In this document: piece by piece, positions 42,901 to 52,804 of the stretch | Numbering within the stretch: the first letter of the stretch is position 1 | Layout: each line of letters starts with the position of its first letter | NCBI GenBank assembly: GCA_025618425.1 | Contig: CM046836.1 | Coordinates: 15,712,135-15,776,134, forward strand | DNA: 64,000 nucleotides | Direction: 5' to 3' | DNA from: Heliocidaris tuberculata | Taxonomy: Eukaryota > Echinodermata > Echinoidea > Camarodonta > Echinometridae | The notes under the pieces: generated by a model | Told to the model about the DNA's origin: nothing | The model's input: the letters and a program-made list of their open reading frames with translations, nothing else | Database searches by the model: none | Position numbers and translations under genes: made by a program

Positions 42901-44204
42901 AAAAATTGTACTTGGTCAGATACAAATTGGCAACTCTGTGACATACCTTTTGAGCACCTCTCCCATTTGCTTTATACTGGAAATTCCAAAATTTCTACTA
43001 TGTTGCAGTTTAGATGCACATTGGTTTGGTCTTTTTACTGTGATACATGTTGGAATATGTCTACCCCAGTTGTTTAGTTGCAATGCATTGGTTGCTTCAC
43101 TTCTTAATTCTTGTTACAGATGTTTCTACTTAGCCCAGTCGTACAGCCAAGCCAAGAAATGGACGGAAGCAGCAGCGTTATTTGAGAGAGCGATGTCACG
43201 TGCCGAGTCTTCCAAGAAAGAATGGAAAGCTATCAAATCGAGACCTGTCAAGGTAGGTTAATTAAATTTTTGAAAAACAAAAAAATATTGTAAATATATG
43301 ACTGGTAAAGGTGAAAGACCTCCATAGTGCCCTTATGGTCATATAGCAAGCTCTGGATTTTGAAATGGCCAGGTTGCATACAGCTAGTAAGTTCTTTTCA
43401 TTATTCATTTGTGAAATTTAGCTAATGATTTCCCATGTAATAGATGGCTTTACTGTTTGTGGTTAAAAATTTGGTTTTCTTGCCTTGAAACTAATAATTT
43501 CTTTGTCTTTTTTGCAGGTGGAATTGACTGAACTAGATGATCTAATAAAACAAATAAATGGTGTCAAGTACTCGGCACATGCCGCTTCCATATTAGGTAA
43601 GATTTTTTTTTTATGGTAAAGAACTTCAGTGTTGACTTTAGTACAGTGTCATTAAAATCGATAGTTCTGAAAAACAGAAAGGAAAAAAAAAATTAATGGT
43701 TTTGACAATATTATCTTAACAACCAAGTAGTTGTCAATGTCACAGAGTTTTTAATCAGCACATTGGTTATGATGTTATAACAAACAAAAGGAATTATTTG
43801 ATGATATGTCATTGTGGTGACCTGTCCAGTGTGCATGGCTAGTCTTAGACAAAGTCAGGTGACCCTAAATTATTAAATTTCTGTGTACCCTAGATTCATC
43901 AGAGGTAAACGAGAGCATGGCCAAGCTCAACATTGCCGCATCATCAGCTGACACCTCAGCACCGGTCAGTGAGCGCCTCAGTCAGTACCGACTGGCCTCC
44001 GAAGTGGACTCTGCCAAGCCTAACCTTGTGGCCTTCCCGCCAGCCTTCAAGCCAGTGCCCTGCAAGCCCCTCTTCTTCGACATTGCCCTCAACCATCTAG
44101 AGTTTCCGTCATTGGAAGAAAAACTAGAGAACAAGAAGGCTCCTAGCTCAAAGGGCGGTATAGGGGGCTTCCTCTCGGGCTGGTGGGGTGGGGCTAAGAA
44201 ATGA
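33886..44204 (+). CDS. SRP68: SRP68, signal recognition particle subunit 68 kDa (complete)
   Basis: Twelve exons with GT-AG borders and agreeing phases give 601 codons plus stop, against 627 residues in human. SRP68 binds SRP RNA with its N-terminal helical domain and forms a heterodimer with SRP72 through its C-terminus, in the S domain of the particle that targets secretory proteins to the ER. Visible family blocks are IIKESQLQHGLRHGDYQRYR, the basic RNA-binding RRLRRVRKSLKFSYG, ERAWAYAMQLK, AYFAWMKGMVLFEEEKW, IRYCAYNIGD, RLCDIILQNLAEIPQLPGLE, KKWTEAAALFERA, and the SRP72-binding PCKPLFFDIALNHLEFPSLE near the end. The N-terminus is shorter than in vertebrates, lacking the Gly-rich leader. 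Introns hold several MITEs, some touching splice sites. Confidence 0.96.
33956..35911. other. SRP68 intron 1
   Basis: AT-rich intron with the inverted repeat at 34383-34474, a (TA)n run at about 35068-35090 and a G run at 35765-35778. There is no evidence of another exon. Confidence 0.6.
34383..34474. repeat. Inverted repeat, 24-26 bp arms
   Basis: CTTCATTTTTTTCTCAAATT followed by GTCAT faces ATGAC plus AATTTGAGAAAAAAATTGAA. The loop is about 40 bases. It is probably a small foldback element. Confidence 0.75.
35912..35978 (+). CDS. SRP68: SRP68 exon 2
   Basis: TTCTTCTTAG acceptor; encodes ILSIIKESQLQHGLRHGDYQ then RYR; AG/gtaaaa donor, phase 2. This is the most conserved N-terminal block of SRP68. 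Confidence 0.95.
35979..37243. other. SRP68 intron 2
   Basis: It contains CGCCCCC/GGGGGCGA words (36060-36180), an (AC)n run (36313-36332), poly-A and poly-G runs (36460-36496) and several GTAGCCCC words (36657-36730). No exon is seen. Confidence 0.55.
37244..37357 (+). CDS. SRP68: SRP68 exon 3, RNA-binding basic region
   Basis: TTTCTGTTTAG acceptor and AG/gtaagt donor, phase 2 to 2. It encodes SYCTRRLRRVRKSLKFSYGN and continues to VKRQIKEDIVTDVR; the arginine/lysine cluster belongs to the SRP RNA-binding domain. Confidence 0.95.
37806..38187. mobile_element. Foldback element C2 in SRP68 intron 3
   Basis: Ends GGCCGGAATTCACAAAGGTG and its inverse CACCTTTATGAATTCCGGCC. Inner arms share ACCATGGTTTATGCAGATTT and AAAAAGATCCAATAATGAAC with element C1, each present once per arm. 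The right end lies 24 bases before exon 4, leaving only a short polypyrimidine tract outside the element. Confidence 0.85.
38212..38407 (+). CDS. SRP68: SRP68 exon 4
   Basis: CCCATTGTCTAG acceptor and AAG/gtgtgt donor, phase 2 to 0. It encodes FLYLPLVCAERAWAYAMQLK and the RLRKALKFASELEAL helix. A foldback element ends only 24 bases before its first base. Confidence 0.95.
38631..38937 (+). repeat. 153-bp tandem duplication copying the 5' part of SRP68 exon 5
   Basis: Units at 38631-38783 and 38784-38937 start AATTGAGAGCAATCAACTGA. The second contains the true acceptor and exon start; the first carries the same exon bases (38724-38783) but with the acceptor CAG changed to CAA, and it stops inside the exon. 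Units differ at about a dozen intron positions but hardly within the exon part. Confidence 0.9.
38724..38783 (+). pseudogene. Partial pseudo-exon copy of SRP68 exon 5
   Basis: Sixty bases identical to the start of exon 5 (GCTTACTTTGCATGGATGAA onward), with a lost acceptor G and no donor. If it were included, an AAT TGA would follow and end the frame. Confidence 0.8.
38877..38959 (+). CDS. SRP68: SRP68 exon 5
   Basis: TGTTACAG acceptor and AA/gtaagt donor, phase 0 to 2. It encodes AYFAWMKGMVLFEEEKWENC and IETLSEAK. Its first 61 bases and the preceding intron end also occur in a duplicated copy at 38631-38783. Confidence 0.95.
38975..39295. mobile_element. Foldback element C3 in SRP68 intron 5
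   Basis: Ends GGCCTGTATTCTTGAAAGTG and CGCCTTTCGAGAATACGGGAC, like the outer ends of C1, with inverted AGTTAAGCC/GGCTTAACTT words inside. It begins 15 bases after the exon 5 donor. Confidence 0.7.
39296..39795. other. SRP68 intron 5, remainder
   Basis: AT-rich, nothing recognisable. Confidence 0.5.
39796..39979 (+). CDS. SRP68: SRP68 exon 6
   Basis: TTCTTCTCAG acceptor and GAT/gtaagt donor, phase 2 to 0. It encodes TIYEKLASALNEEQSVVYLQ, then VEEISPSIRYCAYNIGDESA. Confidence 0.95.
39980..40498. other. SRP68 intron 6
   Basis: AT-rich, nothing recognisable. Confidence 0.55.
40499..40741 (+). CDS. SRP68: SRP68 exon 7
   Basis: CTTTGCAG acceptor and CCA/gtaagt donor, phase 0 to 0. 81 codons from SLLAQTREKQAATLSEVTWR to REELKADP. 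Confidence 0.95.
40914..41088. mobile_element. TA-flanked mariner/pogo-like MITE
   Basis: CAGTGGAAACTCACTATAAT at the left and its inverse (TTATAACAAGTTTCCACTG) at the right, with TA directly outside both ends. Inside are two ACCTTGTTAT-type words. The same family is at 48465-49045, where a second element interrupts it. Confidence 0.8.
41110..41290 (-). mobile_element. tRNA-derived SINE in SRP68 intron 7
   Basis: On the minus strand from 41290 the sequence reads like a tRNA: A box TGGTCTAGTGG at 41276-41286 and B box GTTCAAGTCCC at 41231-41241, with normal spacing. The acceptor and T stems pair poorly, so it is not a working tRNA. An unrelated tail of about 110 bases follows. Confidence 0.65.
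41390..41620 (+). CDS. SRP68: SRP68 exon 8
   Basis: GCTTTTCAG acceptor and CAG/gtgagt donor, phase 0 to 0. It encodes NAKAKGQRQEGPVSTTQYLH to DLIRLCDIILQ. Confidence 0.95.
41621..42489. other. SRP68 intron 8
   Basis: It includes two related segments at about 42170-42230 and 42265-42330 (TTTCATTCTTCAAAGTTGTT against TTTCAACCTGTAAAGTCGCC, each followed by TGGTCCTC and CAAACCACC or CAGATCACC), an old internal duplication. No exon is seen. Confidence 0.5.
42490..42584 (+). CDS. SRP68: SRP68 exon 9
   Basis: TTATCACCAG acceptor and AG/gtgagt donor, phase 0 to 2. It encodes NLAEIPQLPGLEGDVELQQE to LKFKAYR. Confidence 0.93.
42585..43119. other. SRP68 intron 9
   Basis: AT-rich; the stretch 42805-42960 (AGTCAGAAAATGAGAGAAAC onward) resembles the inner arm of family A elements but has no clear ends. 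Confidence 0.45.
43120..43252 (+). CDS. SRP68: SRP68 exon 10
   Basis: TTGTTACAG acceptor and AAG/gtaggt donor, phase 2 to 0. It encodes CFYLAQSYSQAKKWTEAAAL, a TPR-like helix pair. Confidence 0.95.
43518..43596 (+). CDS. SRP68: SRP68 exon 11
   Basis: TTTTTTGCAG acceptor and TTAG/gtaaga donor, phase 0 to 1. It encodes VELTELDDLIKQINGVKYSA and HAASIL. Confidence 0.95.
43894..44204 (+). CDS. SRP68: SRP68 exon 12 and stop codon
   Basis: GTGTACCCTAG acceptor; 103 codons to TGA at 44202-44204. It holds the SRP72-binding segment AFKPVPCKPLFFDIALNHLE and ends in a Gly/Trp-rich tail (GGFLSGWWGGAKK). The first AATAAA I see downstream is at 45530-45535, so the 3' UTR may be about 1.3 kb. Confidence 0.96.
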
Positions 44205-46614
44205 GGTTAGATACAGGAAGAGCTATATGTTTATTTCTTTACCAGTTGTGTAGTATTTCAAGGGTTTCGTCTTCATTTCTCTTGAATTTATTATTTGTTG
44301 TGGTGATGATTATTGATTTATCCTTTAAATGATGGATTTAATCGTTAAGAGTATAAAAAAAGAAATTATATGTTCAGGCTGCTGTTAGTTTTAAAGTGAA
44401 GAATGACTAGGAATTTCTAATATTGTCATAGGGATTTTTAAAGTGTAAAATCTCTCCTCAGTTCCTTTTATTGTGAGAAAAATGACAGGATGCTCATGAC
44501 AATCTTAGTTTCTACTTTGAAAATTACAGGCAAAGGTGAGTATGTCTAAAATAATTGTGATCTATTTTTAACACAAACATCTCAAGCTTTTTTTCCCCTT
44601 TATTCTTAGAAGAGAAAATGTATCCCAAATTATTTTTTTCTTTTGTCAGATGGTATTGTAAATGAATACTGTGATAATGAAATGAAAAGAACTTAAAGAG
44701 GAATGAAAAGCTGTTCTTACTTAAAAGTATCAAATTACAGTCTGTAAGTTCGTTCCTTTTCAAATTAAAAAAAAAAAATTCTTGGGGGAGGGGGGAATAT
44801 TTTTTTGCTAGAATACCTCACATGCTTCTTTCTCCAATAAGATGGATGGAGTGTGACCATGTTTTTAAGTAGCAAACATTCAGTTTGCTTTTACTCCCTT
44901 TGGCAACAGTTTAATTTTCATTTGACATGCACATCCAATTGTTTTTTTTTGTTGAAATTATGGCATAGTTTCAATGGGTTAATACATTCCATATTGAACC
45001 AAAGTTCAAGAAATGGCTACAATATTTATTTTTAAAAATTTTATCTAAGACAACTGGGCCAGTGCTAATTGATCTAAACAAGATATAAACTTAGTCTACA
45101 ATCCTAGGAAACAGCTATGGAAAACGGGCATGTGTATCTGTTTACATATAACCTTTCGCTTAATATGCTTACCCTTCTTAAATTCTAGGCCGTTTAATTT
45201 CACCTATAACCTCAGGGGTAGTGAGCTCGCAAACTAGAACCTTTTCAGGACAGCATCTCACTTATCAGATCTTTTTTTTTCCTTCTCTTTATTTAGATTA
45301 AAGAACATATAGGGTCATATTTTCTGTTTGTTCATTTACTTATTTTGTCCAGTGGTGCTTGCTCAGTTGTTTTTGTTGAAATATTGCATGTTCTGAAGGA
45401 AAAACCCTTTCATAAAGTTTGCAGTTTGTCTGCATTTCTGAGTTTATTCACTTTGACAAATACCATCTGTAAATTTGCAAATTTTTGCAATAAGCTACAT
45501 TGCTCCAATATATATTTTGTCCATTCCACAATAAACAAAGGAGGCATATATCAGTATTATTTTTAAAGGCAAGGCAAGTATGTAACAAAGACATACATGT
45601 ACATCAACAACGTGATCAGTATAGATCACAGAGTTTGCTAAGAGAAAGGATGTGGACCTAGTTATATCACTTAAATGTCGTGCGACTTGATGAAAGAAAT
45701 TCAAAGAACTATTACAACAGAATGTTATAAGAGTACAGTAAATAAAAAATGTTTCATACTGTACTCTGTTCCTTAAGTGCATGCAATTTTTTTTGTAGCA
45801 ATCTATAGAATATGACTTAAGAAGCCACATTTAGTCAATAGCTGTATTTTCTTTTTAAATTCCAAATGTTATGTTCTCTAGTCTCAATAGACATAACAGA
45901 GGATATGTTGATGGGCATGCAATTTTTTTTTTGTAACAATTTTAATTGACACATTCCATCAGATATGACTTTTAGCCATTTGGTTATATAGAAAATTCAA
46001 CAATATTATGTGTTTACATTTGTCTGTTTTGAATGGAGCTGTATTCTACTTTTCTTTTTTGTGTAGATGCCACATGTTTTTTTTTTTTTTTTTTTTTTTT
46101 CCTGAAGCACTTGCCTCATCTTTTCCTTCACTAATGGAGCAAGTATACAATACTAGGGCTCTCCACATTGATTGATTGGTCTAGCAAATGCTAGTGTTTC
46201 GTAGTATTTTGTCTATTATGATTTTGGCAAATCACAGAAATAAGCAATACCTTATGATGATGTCATCTGTCAAACTCACCGACACTGGATTATTTACTTT
46301 TACCGACACTAGATTATTTACTTTTTATGATCATGTCATCTTTAACTGTCATGTCTGTGTGTATAGAAAATTTCATGAACAAATGGGATTTTTTTTTTTT
46401 TTCTCTCGTGAAAATGAAATTAAAGTTGACTGCAAAACCTTCATTTAGGTTTTATGACCAGTGCAGTATTGTAAGTCAATTGTAATGAAGCCTGGGTCAC
46501 ACTTGTCCAATAACAATAACAAGATTTTCAATTGAAGGTACACCCTACTATAATGGTGTGTACATGTGAGTATGCTCTTGTTTGTTGATGGTAGGGCAGC
46601 TCTAGTGTTTACCT
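44205..46614. other. SRP68 3' UTR and intergenic DNA
   Basis: AT-rich sequence with an AATAAA at 45530-45535 and long T runs (46077-46099, 46388-46401). Nothing else is recognisable. Confidence 0.55.
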
Positions 46615-47030
46615 TTAACCCTTTCGAGACATTTGACCACATTTTGTGGTTTGGCTCAATAACTTTTGATTCAGAGCTCTAAAAAATATATCAGATACAG
46701 GAGTAGAAAGAGCAAAAATTTCTGCAAAAACTATGTCCATTTTTGCTGGATGACCATATTCTGTTTGATGCTAAGAATTTAAAAAAAGAGAATAATCTTT
46801 GAAATCCTTAAATTGGCAACACAATGAGAGGTTCAAAATCATTGTTTTGATTAAAATTGGCAATTTTTTTTGAACTCTTTGACAGAGTTTGTAACCATGT
46901 ATATTAATTAAAAAGATTTTACACCTTATTAGCACCTTGTAGCACTAAAAGAAAATATAATTGTTGCCAATTTGAAGAACAAAATGTGATCAATTTAGCC
47001 CTTGAATAATTCCTGTCCTGAAAGGGTTAA
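46615..47030. mobile_element. piggyBac-like MITE, copy 1
   Basis: TTAACCCTTTCGAGACA at the left and the inverse TGTCCTGAAAGGGTTAA at the right, about 415 bp apart, TTAA being the likely target duplication. The interior begins TTTGACCACATTTTGTGGTT. Four such copies lie in the SRP68-KMO interval. Confidence 0.85.
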
Positions 47031-47686
47031 TTAAAAAATGTCGTTATCGGACATATGTGACCCATGCGTAATGAAAATGACCAACGCAACAGACAACATA
47101 CATGAATTTTTACTAACAGCTGTCTGCAAGAGATTACAGCCATATGCACATACATGTATTGTGAGTGACAACAACAATTTTACTGAGAGCAGCCAACAAT
47201 TTTTTGGTTTTCTTTCTTTTTACATATACGTGTCCTACCTTGCAAATATTGCAGTTTGAAACTGATTATTTTATTGAAAACCACCAACAAAAGTCGATGG
47301 TCATGAACATATATTGTTGCATGTTTATTTGTTGTTTCTTTTCTTCATTAATAGATAGATATTTAATGATTTATTTTAAGCCATAGAAAGATACACAAAA
47401 AAGAATAACAAACGTTTGTTGATTCTTTCTTATGTATGTGTATATGTCAAGTGGTTTTAGTCCAATACTGTCAAATGCAATTCTATGACAGTATATTTTA
47501 ATGAAATATGTTCACTTATCTGTTTCATGCCTAATAAATGTACTTCATTATTCTCTATCAAGAATAACGAGTTATGTCTTTTCAATAATGGTTCTTTTGT
47601 TCATCAAAAAATTGTACTTGGGCAATTCCACATGAGGAAAAAAAAACAAAAAATTTAATTTCAGATTTATACTAATGAAAATCAGT

Positions 47687-48102
47687 TTAACCCTTTTGAG
47701 ACAAATGACCACATTGTGTGTTTTGGCTCAATAACTTTTGATTCAGAGCTCTAAAAAATATACCAGATGCATGAGTAGAAAGAGCAAAAATTTCTACACA
47801 CATTGTTTCCATTTTTGTTGCATGACCATATTGCGTTTGATGCCAGGAATTTTAAAAAGGAGAATAAGCTTCAAAATCTTTAAATTGGCAACACATTGAG
47901 AGGTTCAAAATCACTGTTTTTTAACAAAATTGGCAATTTTTTTCAACTTTCGACTAAATTTCTAATGATGTTTATTGTTTTCAAAGACATTACATTTTGT
48001 TAGAACCATGTAGCACTAAAAGAAAAATATTATTGTTGCCAATTTGAAGAACAAAATGTGATCAATTTACCCCTTAAATAATTCCTGTCATGAAAGGGTT
48101 AA
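47687..48102. mobile_element. piggyBac-like MITE, copy 2
   Basis: TTAACCCTTTTGAGACA and CTGTCATGAAAGGGTTAA ends. The interior has the subtype reading TGTTGCATGACCATATTGCG, shared with copy 4 rather than with copies 1 and 3. Confidence 0.85.
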
Positions 48103-48464
48103 TAGTCCCAAATAGGCAAATCCTTAAATCACAAGAATCTGAAAAATCTTTTCCCACATCTCAATTAGGATTCGCACAATGCATGTTTGATGCATGGAAA
48201 TGAGAACTTCAAAAATGCAACCATTTTCGGGTAATTCCGTTACCAAAGTTATATACCTCAATATAATTAATGTAAGTGGACAATTTTGGGTATGAACGAG
48301 TTCAGGTGAAAGAATGAGTACTTCTGCAGATTACGAATTGGTGAGAAGGGGAGGGAAGTCCAAAATTAGTGCATAGCCTTCAAAAATGTGAAAAAAATAT
48401 CTCTCATTTGTAATTCCGTTACCATGGAATTGCCCACTTGCCTCACATGTTTTCCTTCCTTATA

Positions 48465-49045
48465 CAGTAGAAACCCACTATAACGAGGACCTTGGGACCA
48501 TGACAATTACCTTGTTAACCCTTTCAAGACAATTGACCACATTTTGTGGTTTGGCTCAATAACTTTTGATTCAGATCTCTAAAAAGTATACCAGATACAT
48601 GAGTAGAAAGAGCAAAAATTTCTGCAAAAACTATGTCCATTTTTGCTGGATGACCATATTCTGTTTGATCCCAAGAATTAAAAAAAAGAGAATAATCTTT
48701 GAAATCCTTAAATTGGCAACACAATGAGAGGTTCAAAATCATTGTTTTTATTAAAATGGGCAATTTTTTTTTAACTCTTTGACAGAGTTTGTAACCATGT
48801 ATATCAAAAAGATTTTACACCTTATCAGCACCTTGTAGCACTAAAAGAAAATATAATTGTTGCCAATTTGAAGAACAAAATGTGATCAATTTAGCCCTTG
48901 AATAATTCCTGTCCTGAAAGGGTTAAATCAGGAATCTCTATCGGGGTGAAAAAACGAAAGAATACAAAGACCTGGGACCAGCAAGATTACCTTGTTATAT
49001 CAGGAATCTTGTCATATCGAAGCTCTTTATAGCGAGTTTCCACTG
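48465..49045. mobile_element. TA-flanked mariner/pogo-like MITE interrupted by another MITE
   Basis: CAGTAGAAACCCACTATAAC at the left and the inverse TATAGCGAGTTTCCACTG at the right, with TA outside both ends. Removing 48519-48926 restores the order seen at 40914-41088. Confidence 0.85.
48515..48926. mobile_element. piggyBac-like MITE, copy 3, nested
   Basis: Bounded by TTAA at 48515-48518 and 48923-48926, inside the mariner/pogo-like MITE. The interior matches copy 1 most closely (GCAAAAACTATGTCCATTTT). Confidence 0.88.
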
Positions 49046-49223
49046 TATTTGTATGCTCAACTTAACACACTGAGAGTAAAACCATATGCTATTAAAAATA
49101 AGTTTGCTTTTTGGTCTTGGGTTCTGCTATTGATCGAAAATACACTGTACGAGTCAAATGAATCTGACTTTATCTGACTTTCAATGGGTTAACCGTTTAA
49201 GGGCAGTCCAACCATGGTAATAA

Positions 49224-49368
49224 CAGGGATGCCACTTTTCAGGCAAAAGCCTGAATTCAGGCCCAAGCAACTTATTTTCAGGCCATAGAAAACATATTTT
49301 TTGTGTAAAAAAATGGCTAATTCTAGATGATTTTCAGGCTTTCATATCAATTCTAAGTGGCATCCCTG
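49224..49368. mobile_element. 145-bp MITE with TAATAA target duplication
   Basis: CAGGGATGCCACTTTTCAGG at the left and the inverse (AAGTGGCATCCCTG) at the right. TAATAA stands immediately outside each end. AGGC-type words inside are also inverted. Confidence 0.8.
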
Positions 49369-49815
49369 TAATAAGATGATTTGTGTGAAAGCAGAAAAAT
49401 AAGAAAAACGGATGGTGAAAGTTTGAAGAAAAAAATTGGTGCTTCCATTTACAGTCAGACAGCAGGTCGTATACAAGTGAGCAAAAAGGGCTGATTTTAT
49501 TTCCAGTGCCTGAAATGGCACTTTCCTTTCATGTTTTGCATGGTCATATTCAAAGTTATATAACTATGCTCATCAAATTTTCTAGAAAGATAAATGGATG
49601 GTTTACCAACAAAGACATGTTTATGTTACAATTCAAAGAATAAGTAGTTGACAATAAGTGATGAAATAATAAAACAAAACACTTTTCTTTATAAGATTTC
49701 CAGTCATTGAAAGATGTACAAATAGTACGTGAGCCACTATTAAAATGCATGTGTATTGAACCTTTGAAGTTTCATCTTTTACATTATCATATTAAAAACA
49801 TCCATACATTTACAA

Positions 49816-50120
49816 CAGGGTCAGGATCCAGCAATATTCAACCCAAGTACATAACATATCCTTGAAATTGTCAAGACCATAGAATGCTACCACTGTGACT
49901 GGCTGGCAAGGCCACCATGCAAGATAGGGCTCGATATTTGTAACCACATGTCACCCGTTAGGTGAACTCTTGACCTCTTGTGCAAACACGGTCCTGGCTG
50001 TGAGAAAACATGATCTATTTTAGGGAAAGGGTCTGTGAAGTAACCAATCAAAGTGCTGAAATAAACTGTTTGAAGGACACAATATGTACTTTGGGTACAT
50101 ATTGCTGGATCCTGACCCTG
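49816..50120. mobile_element. 305-bp MITE with 22-bp perfect inverted ends
   Basis: CAGGGTCAGGATCCAGCAAT plus AT, exactly inverted at the right end (50099-50120). Inner arms continue with ACCCAAGTACATA against TATGTACTTTGGGT. A possible TACA duplication lies a few bases outside; it is not certain. Confidence 0.85.
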
Positions 50121-50439
50121 TGTACATTCATATTATTTCAATACTTGTAAAGTACAGATATTGCCCTTTACGCTCATGTCAAATTACTTTTTGTTTCATT
50201 TCCATTTTTTTTATCACAAAATAACACCACTTTTCACCAGTATTGTCACATTTTTCATGAAAAAATAAAATGTCATAAATTCCTCCTCTTTTATCATGAC
50301 AATGGGTTAATGTGAACTAATCCATTCAATCATTTTGAAATTAGATGGAAATAACAGAGCATTTTTTTTTTTGGGGGGGGGAACCTGCAGTTTGACTGCA
50401 GAGTGTTTTTCACTGTAACATAGCCTGCGTCTATGAAAA

Positions 50440-50640
50440 GGGGGAGGGGCATGCAACATAGCACACAACATAGGCTTCAGTCATCCGCCCACGGTGGATG
50501 TCAGCTCAATGGGCAGACGCTTTACCGACTGAGCCAATTAACTCGCCTCCTCTCACCTCTATAACAAGGTTTAAATATAACAAGGTAATTTCCCTGGTCT
50601 CAAGGAGTTCGTTATTACAAGGTTCCACTCTAATGTCAAA
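50440..50640. mobile_element. tRNA-like fragment and mariner/pogo-like fragment
   Basis: The minus strand from 50536 has an A-box-like TGGCTCAGTCGG and a tRNA-like 5' half without a B box. Next to it, 50565-50632 holds TATAACAAGG and GGTTCCACTC words of the mariner/pogo-like MITE family without clean ends. Confidence 0.4.
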
Positions 50641-50741
50641 TCAGGACCCAGTCACACTGCCAAACCTACTACTCCTCACGATCACCGATTTCAAACGGAC
50701 TGATTCTTGGCCGTTGGCAGTGATGTAAAGTTTTGTTTGGT

Positions 50742-50894
50742 CTGGGCCCCGTTTCATAAAACTTGTTATCAATAACAAGTTGCAATAACTGTCATAAGCT
50801 ACTGAAATCCTTGCATCTGATTGGCTGAGAGCAAATTTGTCATAGAAATGTGGCAGTTGTTACTGATAACAAGTTTTATGAAAACGGGGCCCAG
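50742..50894. mobile_element. MITE family D, copy 1 (CTGGGCCCCGTT ends)
   Basis: CTGGGCCCCGTTTCATAAAA followed by CTTGTTATCA, inverted at the right end (TGATAACAAGTTTTATGAAA and ACGGGGCCCAG). 153 bp, no coding capacity. Confidence 0.85.
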
Positions 50895-51963
50895 ATGTCG
50901 GTCTGGTTGGTGTGACCGGGGTATCAAACATCACCCTTGGACACACTCTTCACAATAAATTTTCTGATACAGAAAAGATGATCTTGCTATTCTTAGTCCA
51001 AACATATACGGTAGTACACCATTGTTATTCATGGACCAGACTTGTCGCCCACAGCACAGAAGGGGTTTACTAAGTCACCAAAATCAATTCTATCTATAAA
51101 AAAAAAAGAATTTGACCCTTACTGTACTGGGCTACCAGGAGCTCATTTGAAAACCCCCATGCAAGACTTGTAAGAATCTGTCAAGGGGAGCCGGACCTAC
51201 TAGTCCACGACCAACACCCCCCCCCCCCCCCCCCCCCCCCCCATAGCAAGGGTTGATAGAACATGCGGTATAAGTAGAAATACAACTACAGTGCATTGAA
51301 TACTACAATATTTCTTCAACATACATGTAAGTCAAGCCAAATTCCATCAAATATAAATTTTAAAATAGATTAGAAATCGAGCAATAAAAAAATACATGTA
51401 CAGATACAGTATATTTATTTGTCTGTAAGAAAAGTCTGTAAGAAGACAATGCAAATTTCCACTTCCATAATCATTGTCAGAAAATACAAATATCAAATAT
51501 CAGGGCTCAAATTTTTATTACAGCTGTTTAATCTTGCAAGAACAAGTCTATAAACCAACAATTAGATTTTTTATTGGGATTTTCACTCTCATCTTAGAAA
51601 TCTGGCATCTTCAGACAATTACATTGTATGGCAAGACAATTTAGTTTGTATTCTCATGCCATTAGAGCATACCACAACTTCTACTTCTACAAAAATTAAG
51701 AAAATGCACAATATACACTCAAATTTCCTTTACAAAAATATATCATTACATACATGTACATGTAAAAAAGCAGACAGCAAGCATTTTATCATACAAAGCC
51801 CTGCAAATGATTCTTAGAGAACATTAGGACATTCAAATTGCAGGAATGTTTATATGTAAACCTGAGCTAAAATAATATGAATGCAACTGTGGATGCAACC
51901 ATCATACATGTATCTACATCCACATAAGGTTGCTCCACGGTCAATACCATAGTACCTGAATTC
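50895..51963. other. Intergenic DNA
   Basis: It contains a run of about 28 C at 51215-51242 and several TACATGTA motifs. No gene is seen. Confidence 0.5.
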
Positions 51964-52385
51964 TTAACCCTTTTGAGACAATTGACCACATTTTGTGGTT
52001 TGGCTCAATAACTTTTGATTCAGAGCTCTAAAAAATATACCAGATGCATGAGTAGAAAGAGTAAAAAATTCTGCACATACTGTGTCCATTTTTGTTGCAT
52101 AATCATATTGCGTTTGATGCCAGGAATTTTAAAAAGGAGAATAAGATTGAACATCCTTAAATTGGCAACACATTGAGAGGTTCAAAATCATTGTTTTTTG
52201 TCCAAATTGGCAACTTTTTCAATTTTTCAACAAAGTTCCTAACCATGTATATTATTTTCAAGACATTACATCTTATTAGAACCACGTACATTGTAGCACA
52301 AAAAGAAAAATATTATTGTTGCCAATTTGCAGAACAAAATGTGATCAATTGAGCTCTTAAATAATTCCTGTCCTGAAAGGGTTAA
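51964..52385. mobile_element. piggyBac-like MITE, copy 4
   Basis: TTAACCCTTTTGAGACA and TGTCCTGAAAGGGTTAA ends, interior of the copy-2 subtype. It lies 29 bases before a family B element. Confidence 0.85.
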
Positions 52386-52413
52386 ACTTCAACCCTGAAC
52401 GGTTGATCCTTAC

Positions 52414-52804
52414 TTTAAAGAGAAGGTTGAGTTCTGGGTAAGGTGACAAATAATTTGTGAGCTTTCTCATTCCTTTTATGTCAGTTTGGAAGATTATCAT
52501 AGTAGAAATGTCCCCTGAAAAGGATTGATCCTCAAATGCCCTCATATTCGAAATATGATGAGAAATAGCTGAAATGTTCAGACCGAACATTCATGCCATA
52601 TGTGTGTGCAGTCCCATATACCCATTTCTGTGCGCAGTGCATGTGCTTTTCAGCGAGATTGGGTCAATTTCTGATCATTTTGCTGAAACCAAAACCTCAC
52701 CGTATACACCAATTCTGATGTACAAGTGATCAACATTTCCCAATAACTTTGAGACAGTTTCTTCCACAGTGTAATCGCATGATCAGAACTCAACTTTGTC
52801 TTTA
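52414..52804. mobile_element. MITE family B, copy 2
   Basis: TTTAAAGAGAAGGTTGAGTT at the left; AACTCAACTTTGTCTTTAA at the right. Same internal order as 3053-3440. Confidence 0.8.
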
